From CAYNJG01 sp965216885 (GTDB taxonomy: Bacteria > Planctomycetota > Planctomycetia > Pirellulales > Pirellulaceae), in assembly GCA_965216885.1 (NCBI GenBank), contig OZ244209.1, positions 930,001-994,000 of the forward strand: a stretch of 64,000 bases of DNA. Reading direction: 5' to 3'. The notes beneath the pieces are model-generated. The model was not told where the DNA came from. It searched no databases and worked only from the letters and a program-made list of their open reading frames with translations. Below are positions 41,252 to 50,740 of the stretch, one piece after another (position 1 is the first letter of the stretch; every line of letters begins with the position of its first letter). Both the position numbers and the translations under genes were made by a program.

Positions 41252-42727
41252 ATGCACCCGAGTACCATGTTCAAAGACGGAATTGCAAAGCGGTTTGCTG
41301 GCAGTGCTGCCGGCGTGTTGGGCGCGCGGATGATGGCGCTGGTAGCCGTCTTTGGGATGAACGCCGTCCTCGCGCGGGATCTGCATCCTGCTGACTTCGG
41401 CGTCTTTGTGCTGTTGCTCAGTTTGGCAGGAGTGGCGTCGCTGGTGGGGGTGTTGGGAATCAACCGCTCCATCATTCGACTGTTGGTTCCGGCAGAGGAC
41501 GCAGAACAGTCGGAATCGATTTTGCGGTGGGGCGTCACCGTTACGATGGCCAGCGGTTCCGTGGTTGGGGGACTGGTCGGCGTTGTCGTTCTTTTCTTCC
41601 TCCCCACGACTACGACCGGCACGCCGGGAACGCTTGCGCTGGCCAGTGGGACGATCGTCGTATTGCGCTGCCTGCATCTTGTGCTTGCCGAGGCGGCGCG
41701 GGGATTTCACGAGCGCGTTTGGGCGAATCTGTTCGGCGGGATAGCCGGCGGGCCACTGCCGCACCTGGTCTTTCTTGGCACTCTGCTCGCGGCGCGGGCG
41801 GGGGCCGAGGTGGAACTTGATTTGGTGCTTGTGCTGTATGCGGTTTCCTATGCAATCGCGTTGCCGTTCCTCTTTCGCAAGGTCTTCGCACTTGCGCGTG
41901 GTGTCGAAGGTGGAGATCTGTCGACAAGGTGCGCATCATCAGGTTCGACGACGGACACGCGGGATGAAACTCGTACCATTCGGTCCAACGGTGATCTGCT
42001 GACTCTGGGCATTCCGCTCATGCTGACGCAAGTCTGTGGGCTGGCGATGTCCCAGGCGGACATCTGGATTGCTGGTGCGATGGCGGCGCCGGTCGTGATC
42101 GCTGGTTACGCGGCGGCGCAGCGACTGTTGGGGTTGCTGACGATTCCGTTGCAGGTTGCCGGAACGGCCATCATCAATTTCGTGCCCGAATATTCCCGCG
42201 AAGGACGCGACAGGTTGCAGCGAATGGTGGGACTCGCGTCGTTGGCGGGAGGGATTCCGGGAACGCTGTTGACGGTCTGCTTTCTGCTCTTCGCCGAATC
42301 GATTTTGGGTCTCGTCTTTGGCGAACAATACACCGGAAGTGCATTGATCCTGCGTATCCTGGTTGTCGGCCAGTTCGTTTGCTTGCTGACAGGGCCCTGC
42401 GAAATCCTGCTCATGATGGCTGGTGGTGAACGTATGGCTTTGCGCGTCAATTACTGTGCGGCGGCGAGTCTGCTGTTACTTGGGCCGTTGGGCATTCTCT
42501 TGTGGGGCATGACCGGGTTGGCCATTGCGATCGCGTGTGTAACGTCCATTCAAAACCTTGCGAACTGGTACTTCGCGCATCGACTGTTGGGCGTCTGGAC
42601 GCATCTGGGCGCAAACGTTTCGCTTCGTCGCGGGGTTCAACACCTATCGGCTTGGGCCGCCGAAAGCCGGGTTTCCGTTGGGGCGAATTGTTCCGCCAAC
42701 ATTCAACGAGAGAGGCCGTCGCCATGA
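41252..42727 (+). CDS. Oligosaccharide flippase, Wzx-like
   Basis: 491 residues with about 12-14 transmembrane segments, of the MATE/polysaccharide-transporter superfamily. It begins GIAKRFAGSAAGVLGARMMALVAVFGMNAVLARDLHPADFGVF, the typical first helix and loop of Wzx proteins. It should flip undecaprenyl-linked repeat units across the inner membrane. GGGGTGA lies six bases before the ATG at 41252; an upstream GTG is also in frame. An insertion of about 25 polar residues (CASSGSTTDTRDETRTIRSN) lies between two helices. It is translationally coupled (ATGA) to the sulfotransferase gene. Confidence 0.9.
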   Translation: MHPSTMFKDGIAKRFAGSAAGVLGARMMALVAVFGMNAVLARDLHPADFGVFVLLLSLAGVASLVGVLGINRSIIRLLVPAEDAEQSESILRWGVTVTMASGSVVGGLVGVVVLFFLPTTTTGTPGTLALASGTIVVLRCLHLVLAEAARGFHERVWANLFGGIAGGPLPHLVFLGTLLAARAGAEVELDLVLVLYAVSYAIALPFLFRKVFALARGVEGGDLSTRCASSGSTTDTRDETRTIRSNGDLLTLGIPLMLTQVCGLAMSQADIWIAGAMAAPVVIAGYAAAQRLLGLLTIPLQVAGTAIINFVPEYSREGRDRLQRMVGLASLAGGIPGTLLTVCFLLFAESILGLVFGEQYTGSALILRILVVGQFVCLLTGPCEILLMMAGGERMALRVNYCAAASLLLLGPLGILLWGMTGLAIAIACVTSIQNLANWYFAHRLLGVWTHLGANVSLRRGVQHLSAWAAESRVSVGANCSANIQRERPSP

Positions 42728-43737
42728 TCGAAAATCGTCCGAATCTGTTTATCGTTGGTGCACCAAAGTGCGGAACCAGTGCGCTGGCGGCCTACCTGGA
42801 ACACCACCCCGACGTCTTCTTCTGTGATCCCAAAGAACCGTTTTACTGGGGTTCCGAGGACGCCGGATTGCGGTCGCTACATGGTGTGCATGCGACGGAG
42901 GGCTATCTGAAGCTGTTTGCGTCGGCGAGGGCAGAGCAGTCGGTGATTGGCGAGGGCTCGACGAATTATCTACGTTCGTGCGATGCGATTCCGAGAATCC
43001 TTGACTTCAATCCGAACGCTCAGTTCATTGCCATGTTGCGGAATCCGGTGGAGGTGGTGCACGCGTTTCACGCGGAGTTGCTTTTCAGTTACCTCGAAGA
43101 CGAGCCGTGCTTCGAATCCGCATGGCGACTGCAATCGTCGCGTGCGCGAGGCGAGCGAATTCCGAAGGGGTGTCTGGCTCCTGGATTCTTGCAGTACGCG
43201 GAAGTCGCCAGCTTTGCCACGCAGATTCAACGCTTTTATGAGCTGGTACCGGAGTCGCAACGGCGCGTGATTGTATTTGACGACTTCAAGGCGGACACCG
43301 CCGGCGTGTTTGAAGCGACACAGCGATTCGTCGGGTTGGATCCGGTCGAGTTGGAGTCGTTTCCGCGAGTGAATGCTGCGCACGGCCATCGAAGTCCGTT
43401 GCTTGCCCGGCTAGTGCTCGATCCCCCACCGTTGTTGCGACCGTTTATCCAGCTTCTGCGTGGAGTGGCACGAAGTTGCAAAGGCGGCGTCGTTGACCGG
43501 GTGAAAATGTGGATGCGCAGGCCTCAGCAGAGGACTCCCCTGTCGCCCGAATTTCGCCGGGAGCTGGAGCAGTACTTTGACGACGACGTCAACGCACTGT
43601 CCGGTCTGTTGGGGCGAGACCTGCGGCACTGGACGCGAGGCAGCGAAGCACCCGTTTGCACAACGCACCCGGACGTCGTCAGCGCGAAGAAGGATCCGGT
43701 CGACTCCTTGCAACGGATCCCGGAGAAAGTTGGTTGA
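42724..43737 (+). CDS. PAPS-dependent sulfotransferase
   Basis: 337 residues. It would transfer sulfate from PAPS to a hydroxyl group. NLFIVGAPKCGTSALAAYLEHHPDV carries the 5'-phosphosulfate-binding P-loop-like motif (GAPKCGTSA); IGEGSTNYL and AMLRNPVEVVHAFHAE form the 3'-phosphate-binding region with the Arg and Ser/His positions. Such enzymes in polysaccharide loci sulfate the polymer or its precursor, here next to flippase and polymerase genes. ATGA overlap with the flippase upstream. The C-terminus after about 290 is polar and outside the family core. Confidence 0.9.
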   Translation: MIENRPNLFIVGAPKCGTSALAAYLEHHPDVFFCDPKEPFYWGSEDAGLRSLHGVHATEGYLKLFASARAEQSVIGEGSTNYLRSCDAIPRILDFNPNAQFIAMLRNPVEVVHAFHAELLFSYLEDEPCFESAWRLQSSRARGERIPKGCLAPGFLQYAEVASFATQIQRFYELVPESQRRVIVFDDFKADTAGVFEATQRFVGLDPVELESFPRVNAAHGHRSPLLARLVLDPPPLLRPFIQLLRGVARSCKGGVVDRVKMWMRRPQQRTPLSPEFRRELEQYFDDDVNALSGLLGRDLRHWTRGSEAPVCTTHPDVVSAKKDPVDSLQRIPEKVG

Positions 43738-43740
43738 AGC

Positions 43741-45060
43741 ATGACTGACATGGGAGTTTCCGTCGAACGGATGACCCAACATGGAAGGCGTGAATGGGGA
43801 GCTCGTCTTCTTTTTGCCGAGCCGTGGTGGATGTTCGTGCTGATAGCGTACGCGGTTCTTATTCCGCTGGTCGCCTTGCATTTGCCGGGGGTTGGGGGTG
43901 TGGGGGCTGCGGACTTGCTAATGCCCGTGGGCTTCGTAACGGTTCTGCTTTTGAGATGGGAGCGTCATCCGGGACTCAGTCACGTCGCACTTTGTGGGTT
44001 CATGTTGGTCGCCTTACTTTCGTTGTTGATGATCGACGATCGCAAGATCGCGATGGACTGCACGATTCGCTGGATTCGATTGACGTCCATCGTGGTGCCG
44101 TTCTTCTTCGGCCTCTTCGTTCCAATTGAACGACAGCAATTGAGCCGATTGCTGTTGGCGTATGGGATCGGCGGTGGATTGGCGATTCTAATTGGCATTG
44201 TGGTGCATGTGCTGCAGATCGAAATCCGCAACGACCAGCAAAAGCTCTGGATGGATGGAGGGTACCAACTTCGCGCTGGCGGGCTCATTGGAAATTCGGG
44301 CGCGTTCGGGCATTTGACGGCAACGTGGTGTGTAACGAGCGTTGGGGCGTTGTGCCTTGTCCGTCGGGCGAAGCATTGGCTCACGCTGTCATCTGCCGTC
44401 GTCTTGATCTCTCTCTACACGATCTACATTGCTTCCTCCCGAGCGACAGCGTTGCACCTGATAACCGGGTTGGGCACGGTGGGCATGATGTTACCGTCGC
44501 ACCTCGCCATGCGGCGACACCTGCTGTGCGGTGCTATTGTCGCAGCGTTGGTGCTCGCGTTGCCGATCGCTCTGTCTCCGTTTCGAGACCAGCCGGCCGG
44601 GAACTCGTCCAACGCGGTGATGACGAATCTCGAACGCTTCGTGCCCGGATTGAACGGCGGCGACATGAATGAGTTCACCTCCAACCGCGCAGGGAACTGG
44701 CCAGAGTATATCGCGATGATGTCCGATAGCTGGCTGTTGGGTAGCGGCTACAAGACGGGCGTGCGAATGCATGAGGAATCGCCGGACAACTCGTACCTGT
44801 CGGTGATGCTGGAGACCGGCCTGGCTGGTTTCCTGTGCATGAGCCTGTTCGTCATGAGTGTTTTCTATCGACTGATTGGCCTCCATCAGGCAGGGGATCG
44901 TTATGCCGGTCTGTTGCTACCGGTCTGCGTCGGGCAACTGACGCACTGTTTGACGTCTGACATTTACACGTTCTGGATCACGATGCCTGTCGTCTATCTG
45001 CTATTGGGGCTGGTCGTCGTTCGATCGACGGCCGACCAGATTGGAGAATCGTATGCCTAG
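43741..45060 (+). CDS. O-antigen ligase/polymerase-like membrane protein (Wzy/WaaL type)
   Basis: 439 residues with about 11-12 transmembrane helices. A large periplasmic loop (about 285-345: SPFRDQPAGNSSNAV, NRAGNWPEYIAMMSDSWLLGSGYKTGVRMHEESPDNSYLSVMLETGLAG) has the G-x-G and H/N-S-Y residues typical of the Wzy_C/O-antigen ligase family. It should join repeat units into a polymer or attach the polymer to an acceptor. Its start is four bases after the sulfotransferase stop and its stop overlaps the next GT4 start (ATGCCTAG). Confidence 0.85.
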   Translation: MTDMGVSVERMTQHGRREWGARLLFAEPWWMFVLIAYAVLIPLVALHLPGVGGVGAADLLMPVGFVTVLLLRWERHPGLSHVALCGFMLVALLSLLMIDDRKIAMDCTIRWIRLTSIVVPFFFGLFVPIERQQLSRLLLAYGIGGGLAILIGIVVHVLQIEIRNDQQKLWMDGGYQLRAGGLIGNSGAFGHLTATWCVTSVGALCLVRRAKHWLTLSSAVVLISLYTIYIASSRATALHLITGLGTVGMMLPSHLAMRRHLLCGAIVAALVLALPIALSPFRDQPAGNSSNAVMTNLERFVPGLNGGDMNEFTSNRAGNWPEYIAMMSDSWLLGSGYKTGVRMHEESPDNSYLSVMLETGLAGFLCMSLFVMSVFYRLIGLHQAGDRYAGLLLPVCVGQLTHCLTSDIYTFWITMPVVYLLLGLVVVRSTADQIGESYA

Positions 45061-46201
45061 GGTATTGCAGTTTGTCGCCGACGGGGCCCCTGGTGGCGGA
45101 ACCAACCATGTGCTGCAGATTCTCCGCGGTTTGCAGCAATCAGCCGAGATGGTGTTGCTCACTCAACGCGATTCGTACCTGCAGCAAGAAGCGCTGGCGC
45201 TGGGGATCGAGGTCGAAGTGGGCGACTTTCTTCGGAGCCGTATCAACTCGCACGCGATCCGTCGTGTCAGGGATACCCTGCAGAAACATTCGCCCGATTT
45301 GGTTCATTGCCACGGCGGACGGGCAGCGTTCTTTCGAAGCCTGGTGACCTATCCGGTTCCGTCGATCTATACGGTGCACGGGTTTCATTTCGCCAGGAAG
45401 TCCTTGCCGCTACGACTGGCCGGTTGGCTGGCGGAATACTGGGCGATACGGCGAATGCAACATGTCATTTTCGTTTGCGAATACGACCATGGATTGGCGA
45501 GGTCGACTCGGCTTGTCACTGGTGGAAAGCAATGCAGCGTGATTCACAACGGAATCGCGGACCCGTCGCTCGATCGCATCGCGACGAAGAAGCTGTTTGA
45601 TGTGGGGTTCATCGGGCGGATGGTCGAACAGAAACATCCGGAGTGCTTTGTCGAGGTGCTGCGAAGGCTGCCGGAAGTCAAAGCTGTCATGGTCGGCGGC
45701 GGTCCGCTGGAACCGGAAGTTGACCGTCTGATCGAAGAGTATGGTCTTGGGGATCGCGTCCAGCGATTGGGTCCGCTGGGGCATGAGGAATCGCTGGACG
45801 TTCTTTCACGCGTGAAGGTGTTGCTGATGACGCCGCGTTGGGAGGGCCTGCCGCTGTTGCCACTGGAGGCCGGCTTCTTGCGAGTTCCGGTCGTGTCAAC
45901 GGATTGCGGCGGCATCCCCGAAGTCATCCGACACGGAGGCACTGGTTGGTTGGCCGGCAGCGAAGAGCCTGACGAAATGGCAGGCTACGTGAGGCAACTT
46001 CTGGTGGATGACGAATTGCGTAGCACGGTCGCAGCCGACGCACGCGAACACGTGTCGCAACGATTCGCCGAAGACGTCATGCTACAGAAGCTCTCGGAAC
46101 TCTACGCGACGTACGTGGTCGGGTTCGAGCCGCAGCGTGGCGCTGCAACGGAGTCCCGTCTCATTTCCAGCCCGTCTTCGCCGTCTGGAAACTGGTACTA
46201 G
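45053..46201 (+). CDS. Glycosyltransferase, GT4-like
   Basis: 382 residues. RVLQFVADGAPGGGTNHVLQILRGL, VHCHGGRAAFFRSL, YTVHGFHF, CSVIHNGIA, DVGFIGRMVEQKHPECFVEVL, VGGGPLEPEVDRL and PRWEGLPLLPLEAGFLRVPVVSTDCGGIPEVI: a full GT-B retaining enzyme of the GT4 family with the EX7E motif. ATG at 45053 has GGAG six bases before. Last gene of the flippase-sulfotransferase-ligase-GT4 run. Its stop codon shares the bases CTAG with the stop of the convergent rmlA gene. Confidence 0.9.
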   Translation: MPRVLQFVADGAPGGGTNHVLQILRGLQQSAEMVLLTQRDSYLQQEALALGIEVEVGDFLRSRINSHAIRRVRDTLQKHSPDLVHCHGGRAAFFRSLVTYPVPSIYTVHGFHFARKSLPLRLAGWLAEYWAIRRMQHVIFVCEYDHGLARSTRLVTGGKQCSVIHNGIADPSLDRIATKKLFDVGFIGRMVEQKHPECFVEVLRRLPEVKAVMVGGGPLEPEVDRLIEEYGLGDRVQRLGPLGHEESLDVLSRVKVLLMTPRWEGLPLLPLEAGFLRVPVVSTDCGGIPEVIRHGGTGWLAGSEEPDEMAGYVRQLLVDDELRSTVAADAREHVSQRFAEDVMLQKLSELYATYVVGFEPQRGAATESRLISSPSSPSGNWY

Positions 46202-47181
46202 CTGCTGGCAACCGGCGAAAGGGCTGCTGTGTCGACGGATGTCGCCAGCGCGTTGATCGGGCATGGTGTGGGTTGGCTTTGACGTTCGACAAGGCGAAGC
46301 AGATACTTGCCGTAGTCGCTCTTGCCCAGCTTCGATCCCAGTACGGCCAGTTCTTCCCGGTTGATGAAGCCCTGTTCGAAAGCGATTTCTTCAGGGCAGC
46401 CAATCTTGACTCCCTGTCGTAATTCGATGGCTTCAATGAAACTTGCAGCCTGCATGAGTGACGGCGGCGTGCCGGTGTCCAGCCATGCGAAACCACGCTC
46501 GAAGACTTCGACGTTGAGCTCGTTGCGTTCGAGGTAGATGCGATTGATGTCGGTGATTTCCAGTTCACCGCGAGCTGATGGTTCCAGGTCGGCGGCAAAG
46601 TCCAGCACCTGGTTGTCGTAGAAGTACAGTCCCGTCACGGCATGGTTGGATCGGGGTCGTTCGGGTTTTTCTTCCAGCGAGAGGGCGCGCCCCTTCTCGT
46701 CGAACTCCACGACTCCATATCGTTCCGGATCCATGACCTCATAGGCGAAGACGGTTGCTCCCTCCTGACGTTGCGCGGCAGCGTTCAGTAGCGAAGGGAA
46801 TCCGTGTCCGTAGAAAATGTTGTCACCGAGCACCAATGCCACCCGTCGGTCGCCGACAAAATCCTGGCCAAGGATGAACGCCTGTGCGAGGCCCTCTGGT
46901 TCCGGCTGTTGGCAATACGTGAGGTTGACGCCGTATCGGCTGCCGTCCCCGAGGAGGCTCTGGAAGCTCTCGTGATCTCGCGGTGTGGTGATGACCATGA
47001 TGTCGCGAATTCCGGCCAGCATCAATGTCGACAGCGGATAGTAGATCATCGGCTTGTCGTAGACGGGCAGCAGTTGCTTGCTGACCGAAATCGTCATTGG
47101 ATGCAATCGGGTACCCGATCCGCCTGCGAGGATAATTCCGCAAACGTCCTGTGCGGTAGATTTCACGTCTTGGGTTGGCAT
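46198..47181 (-). CDS. rmlA: Glucose-1-phosphate thymidylyltransferase RmlA
   Basis: 327 residues (RmlA is usually about 290; the last 30 residues here are an extra Ser/Ala-rich tail). It makes dTDP-glucose and pyrophosphate from glucose-1-phosphate and dTTP. GIILAGGSGTRLHPMTISVSKQLLPVYDKPMIYYPLSTLMLAGI is the hallmark, with QPEPEGLAQAF, LVLGDNIFYGHG, YGVVEFDEKG, SLEEKP, ITDINRIYL and FAWLDTGTP. ATG at 47181 has GGCGGA before it. It is the last of seven minus-strand precursor genes. Confidence 0.96.
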   Translation of the reverse strand: MPTQDVKSTAQDVCGIILAGGSGTRLHPMTISVSKQLLPVYDKPMIYYPLSTLMLAGIRDIMVITTPRDHESFQSLLGDGSRYGVNLTYCQQPEPEGLAQAFILGQDFVGDRRVALVLGDNIFYGHGFPSLLNAAAQRQEGATVFAYEVMDPERYGVVEFDEKGRALSLEEKPERPRSNHAVTGLYFYDNQVLDFAADLEPSARGELEITDINRIYLERNELNVEVFERGFAWLDTGTPPSLMQAASFIEAIELRQGVKIGCPEEIAFEQGFINREELAVLGSKLGKSDYGKYLLRLVERQSQPTPCPINALATSVDTAALSPVASS

Positions 47182-47302
47182 GATATTCCGCCCTTTTGAG
47201 TTTGTCGTTTTGATTGTGATTGGCACGGTCGCGGCAGGTGCCCGTGCAGGGCTCTGCCGTGCCGGGAGTGGTTGTTCTTTGTCTTGGTCTGCTTGTGCAG
47301 CT

Positions 47303-49000
47303 TCAGGCCAGGCTGGCTCGGCTTTCGCGTGACGCCACGGCAGCCATCAGTGCAGGAACGAGTTGTTTCTTTCTGGATACGATGCCGGGTGCGGATATCC
47401 AACCCTCCTGTGGGTCGGCGGTTCCGCGGGAGAAAGTTTCCCGGACGAGTCCCGATTCCTCTTCCGATTCCAAAGCACAGATCCAGCTGTCGCCATTGAG
47501 GACGTCAGTGAGCACGAGCAAGCTCATCAATCGCTCGTGCTTCTCATGGTCTTCCATTGCCAGGCTGCGGAATTCATCGAGTCGTGAACCAGGAACGGCT
47601 TGCAGTGAAACCGTTTCCAATTGCGCGATGGAGATGGACTGGTTGCGAATGCTGAATTCCTTTCGATCCCGGTGCCAGATGCGGCCGGGGTCAGCGGTGG
47701 TCAGGTCATCTCCCGCGATCAGGAGTTCGCGACCGAATTCGGTCAGGTCGACTCCCGCGAGATCCGCAAGCATTTCGGCTATTTCGCGATCGGTGTCGGT
47801 CGTTGTAGGTCCGGTTAGCAGGAGCGTGTCGGCGATGATTCCGGACAGCAGGAGTGTCGCGATCCCTCGGGTGGGCGTGACTTTGTGCGACTGATAATTG
47901 TCTGCAATGATCGTGCAAGTCGAGCCAACGGGCCGACACTGGACTCGAATCGGGCAGCCTGTTTGCATGTCGCCGACCCGGTGGTGGTCGAGGATTTCCA
48001 GCAGCCCGGCATTTTCGATACCCCGGATGGCCTGTGGCTTCTCGAAGTGGTCGACAAGGATGACGTCAGACGAATGGACGCGTTTGGCGTCACTGCGGCT
48101 GATCACGCCCTTCAGGTATCCTTCTTCGTCGACAACCGGCAATGCATGATGGTTTTCGGTGAGCAAATCTTCGATGTCGGAGACGCGATCCAGCTCGCCG
48201 ACGCAGATTCCGACCGGCAGGCTAAGTGCTCCAAGGCGAATCTGTTGCGAAAGCGAAGTGACGAAGGCCGCGATTCCCTGTTCAAACTGCAGGAGCGTCG
48301 AGCGGGTTCGTTTGACCTTCTCAAGCTCCGTTGCGTGTCCGGAACTGACTTGCGAGACGACGACGACACACGTTGGGAATCGGCTGTCAGGAATGTCTTT
48401 TACGGTTGCCAGGCTACCGCAGACAAGTGTGTCTTCTGACGTGATTGTGTCTGACCAGCTTCTGTCGCCATCCATCGCAAAGTGGATTACACCCTGATCG
48501 GAGAGTTCCTTGCGACGTAGGCCATCATGAATGATGTCGATGCCGGCGATTGAAACGACATCCTCAAGTGTTAGCAGCGTGCCGTGCAGTGGCGTCGGGT
48601 CGAAGCCCAGCAGGAAGCATGTTGCGTCGCTGCGATTGCTGAAGCAGCCCTGGAGTTTGCCGTCTTCGTCAACGATGGGAAGTACGCTAACGTCTTCGCG
48701 GACGAGTGTTTCGAATGCAGTGCCAAGCCGGTCGTGAATGCTGAGAACACGAGGTGATTCGGTCAGGACGTGGCCGACCCTCGTCTCAATGTTCTCCACA
48801 ATGGGAGGCTCGGGAACGCCAGCAATCCGGAAGGCGTGCTTTGCCTGAGGAGTTAGGGGGCCCGGCGTTACGCCGCATGCCGGACGCTTGTAACGCTGTA
48901 TCCGGTTGAGGAAATCAGCATAACAGACGGCCGAAGTGGACGAATCCGTATCCGGATTGAAATGTCCGATCACGAGAATGCTGTTCAGCACATCATGCAT
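47303..49000 (-). CDS. Manganese-dependent (family II) inorganic pyrophosphatase with CBS and DRTGG-like domains
   Basis: 565 residues. DHH-family core: ILVIGHFNPDTDSS (usual GHxNPDTDS), LVDHFEKPQAI, LEILDHHRVGD, and a C-terminal DHHA2 domain ending SRKKQLVPAL, the pyrophosphate-binding motif. Inserted between the first strands and the rest are two CBS domains (about 72-125 and 255-305, IVDEDGKLQGCFS and VVDEEGYLKGVIS) with a DRTGG-like domain between (140-250). In characterised CBS-pyrophosphatases adenine nucleotides control activity through the CBS pair. The ATG at 49000 gives the family start; an ATG at 49048 is also possible. It hydrolyses pyrophosphate such as that made by the adjacent RmlA. 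Confidence 0.92.
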   Translation of the reverse strand: MHDVLNSILVIGHFNPDTDSSTSAVCYADFLNRIQRYKRPACGVTPGPLTPQAKHAFRIAGVPEPPIVENIETRVGHVLTESPRVLSIHDRLGTAFETLVREDVSVLPIVDEDGKLQGCFSNRSDATCFLLGFDPTPLHGTLLTLEDVVSIAGIDIIHDGLRRKELSDQGVIHFAMDGDRSWSDTITSEDTLVCGSLATVKDIPDSRFPTCVVVVSQVSSGHATELEKVKRTRSTLLQFEQGIAAFVTSLSQQIRLGALSLPVGICVGELDRVSDIEDLLTENHHALPVVDEEGYLKGVISRSDAKRVHSSDVILVDHFEKPQAIRGIENAGLLEILDHHRVGDMQTGCPIRVQCRPVGSTCTIIADNYQSHKVTPTRGIATLLLSGIIADTLLLTGPTTTDTDREIAEMLADLAGVDLTEFGRELLIAGDDLTTADPGRIWHRDRKEFSIRNQSISIAQLETVSLQAVPGSRLDEFRSLAMEDHEKHERLMSLLVLTDVLNGDSWICALESEEESGLVRETFSRGTADPQEGWISAPGIVSRKKQLVPALMAAVASRESRASLA

Positions 49001-49160
49001 GCTGGGCGATTCCTGACTCTCAGGGGGCTGTGCCAGTCTGATGGCCATGTTGTTGTTCTCGATTTGTACTGCCACGTCGGTCAGGTTCCGACCCGCCAAT
49101 GCCGTTCCTGTGTGGTTGAACCGGGCATTGGTGTGTCGTTGTGATCGTCGGGAAGAGTGC

Positions 49161-50135
49161 CTAGTAGTTTGGAGTTGGTGGCCGATAGTCGCCAAAATCG
49201 ATCTGGCTGAACCAGTCGATGGTGGTCGCCAGGCCTTTGCGTAGCGGCACGGTTGGCTGCCAGTCGAGTTTCTGTCGCGCACGGGAGATGTCCGGCCGAC
49301 GGCGTGTTGGATCGTCTTCCGGGAGTGGCTTGTGAATGAGCTGCGAACGCGAGGAAGTTAGCTCGATGATGTTTCGTGCCAGTTCGCCGATTGTGAATTC
49401 GTCGGGGTTGCCGATATTGACCGGATCGCTCACATCGTCCGGAGCATTCATGAGCCGCATCATGCCTTCGATCAGATCGTCACGATAGCAGAACGAACGA
49501 GTCTGCTTTCCATCGCCATAGATCGTGATGTCTTCGCCTGCGAGCGCCTGGCGAATGAAGTTGGACACCACGCGACCGTCAAAGGGGTTCATTCGCGGAC
49601 CGTACGTGTTGAAGATCCGGATGATGCGCGTGTTGACATTGCACTGGCGACGATAGTCCATGAAGAGCGTTTCCGCCGCTCGCTTGCCCTCGTCGTAGCA
49701 GGCGCGTGGCCCAATCGGATTCACATTTCCACGGTACGATTCCGTTTGTGGGTGGACTTCCGGGTCACCGTAGACTTCGCTGGTGGACGCTTGCAGGATC
49801 TTGGCGTTGCAGCGCTTGGCCATCCCCAACACATTGATCGCTCCCATCACCGAACACTTCATTGTCTTGATGGGATTGTACTGGTAGTGTCCTGGTGCCG
49901 CGGGGCAGGCGAGATTGTAGATCTCGTCGACTTCCAGAAAAATCGGAATCGTAATGTCGTGGCGAATGGCCTCGAAGTTTCGGCAATCCAACAGGTGTTC
50001 GATATTGGACTTTTGGCTGGTAAAGAAATTGTCCAGACAGATGACATCATGGCCGTCGCCGACGAGGCGTTCGCAAAGGTGCGAGCCCAGAAATCCAGCG
50101 CCGCCAGTTACAAGGATTCGTTTGATGTTTGCCAT
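49161..50135 (-). CDS. uxs: UDP-glucuronate decarboxylase (UDP-xylose synthase)
   Basis: 324 residues, extended short-chain dehydrogenase. ILVTGGAGFLGSHLCERLV (NAD loop), CPAAPGHYQYNPIKTMK and STSEVYGDP are typical of UXS; the catalytic Tyr and Lys are in ACYDEGKRAAE, followed by FNTYGPRMNPFDGRVVSNFIRQAL and TRSFCYRDDLIEGM. It decarboxylates UDP-glucuronate to UDP-xylose via a 4-keto intermediate held with bound NAD. UDP-glucuronate comes from the ugd gene four positions upstream in the same operon. AAGAAG lies upstream of the ATG. Confidence 0.93.
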   Translation of the reverse strand: MANIKRILVTGGAGFLGSHLCERLVGDGHDVICLDNFFTSQKSNIEHLLDCRNFEAIRHDITIPIFLEVDEIYNLACPAAPGHYQYNPIKTMKCSVMGAINVLGMAKRCNAKILQASTSEVYGDPEVHPQTESYRGNVNPIGPRACYDEGKRAAETLFMDYRRQCNVNTRIIRIFNTYGPRMNPFDGRVVSNFIRQALAGEDITIYGDGKQTRSFCYRDDLIEGMMRLMNAPDDVSDPVNIGNPDEFTIGELARNIIELTSSRSQLIHKPLPEDDPTRRRPDISRARQKLDWQPTVPLRKGLATTIDWFSQIDFGDYRPPTPNY

Positions 50136-50188
50136 GGAATGTCTTCTTTGAGGAGTAGTAGCCTTTGCGGGAAGGGCATTCAGGCCGA

Positions 50189-50701
50189 TTAGTCGAGCAC
50201 GTAGACGCTGTCGGTCTGTTCTTCGTGGCGGATTTCGTCCACGGGCTCTCGCTTGCCTTCGCCGGCGTAGAGTTTGTTGGGGCCGTTGAACACCCAGCCC
50301 TCAACGTCGGATACGCAGCGGTAGGCATGAACGACTCCCGGAGGAATGATCACGCTGGCGCGGCAGTCGGTGCCAAGAATCGCCGTTTGCTTGACGCCGT
50401 ACGTGGGTGAGTCGTCGCGGCTGTCCCAGAGGTAAAGCTTGAAGTTGCCCGGTCCGATGAATGCAAAGTAGTCCGATTGCCAAACATGTTCGTGGGGTCC
50501 TCGAGCGACACCAGGTCGGGTCTCGCTGACGTAGGCCATCACGGGGTTGTTGTCCGCTGGGAGTTCGTCGTCGCGAAACAGTTCGACCAGCCATCCGCGG
50601 TCGTCTTCCCATTTGCCAAGCTGGTTGATCACCACGCCTTCGATCTGGGATTCGGTACTTTCGATGACGGTGTGAAACGGTACGAAGTCGGTAGTTGCCA
50701 T
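50189..50701 (-). CDS. rmlC: dTDP-4-dehydrorhamnose 3,5-epimerase-like protein RmlC
   Basis: 170 residues, a cupin. IEGVVINQLGKWEDDRGWLVELFRDDEL, SETRPGVARGPHEHVWQSDYFAFIGPGNFKLYLWDSR, and IPPGVVHAYRCVS match RmlC; the catalytic His is in GPHEH, with the Asp/Tyr pair further on. Some members in planctomycetes have only partial similarity to E. coli RmlC, but the operon position between rmlB and uxs and the rmlA, rmlB and rmlD genes in the locus support the assignment. AAGGAAAG lies before the ATG. Confidence 0.85.
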   Translation of the reverse strand: MATTDFVPFHTVIESTESQIEGVVINQLGKWEDDRGWLVELFRDDELPADNNPVMAYVSETRPGVARGPHEHVWQSDYFAFIGPGNFKLYLWDSRDDSPTYGVKQTAILGTDCRASVIIPPGVVHAYRCVSDVEGWVFNGPNKLYAGEGKREPVDEIRHEEQTDSVYVLD

Positions 50702-50740
50702 CTGGCTTTCCTTTTACTGGTTGTGTGTTTGGAGTATCCG

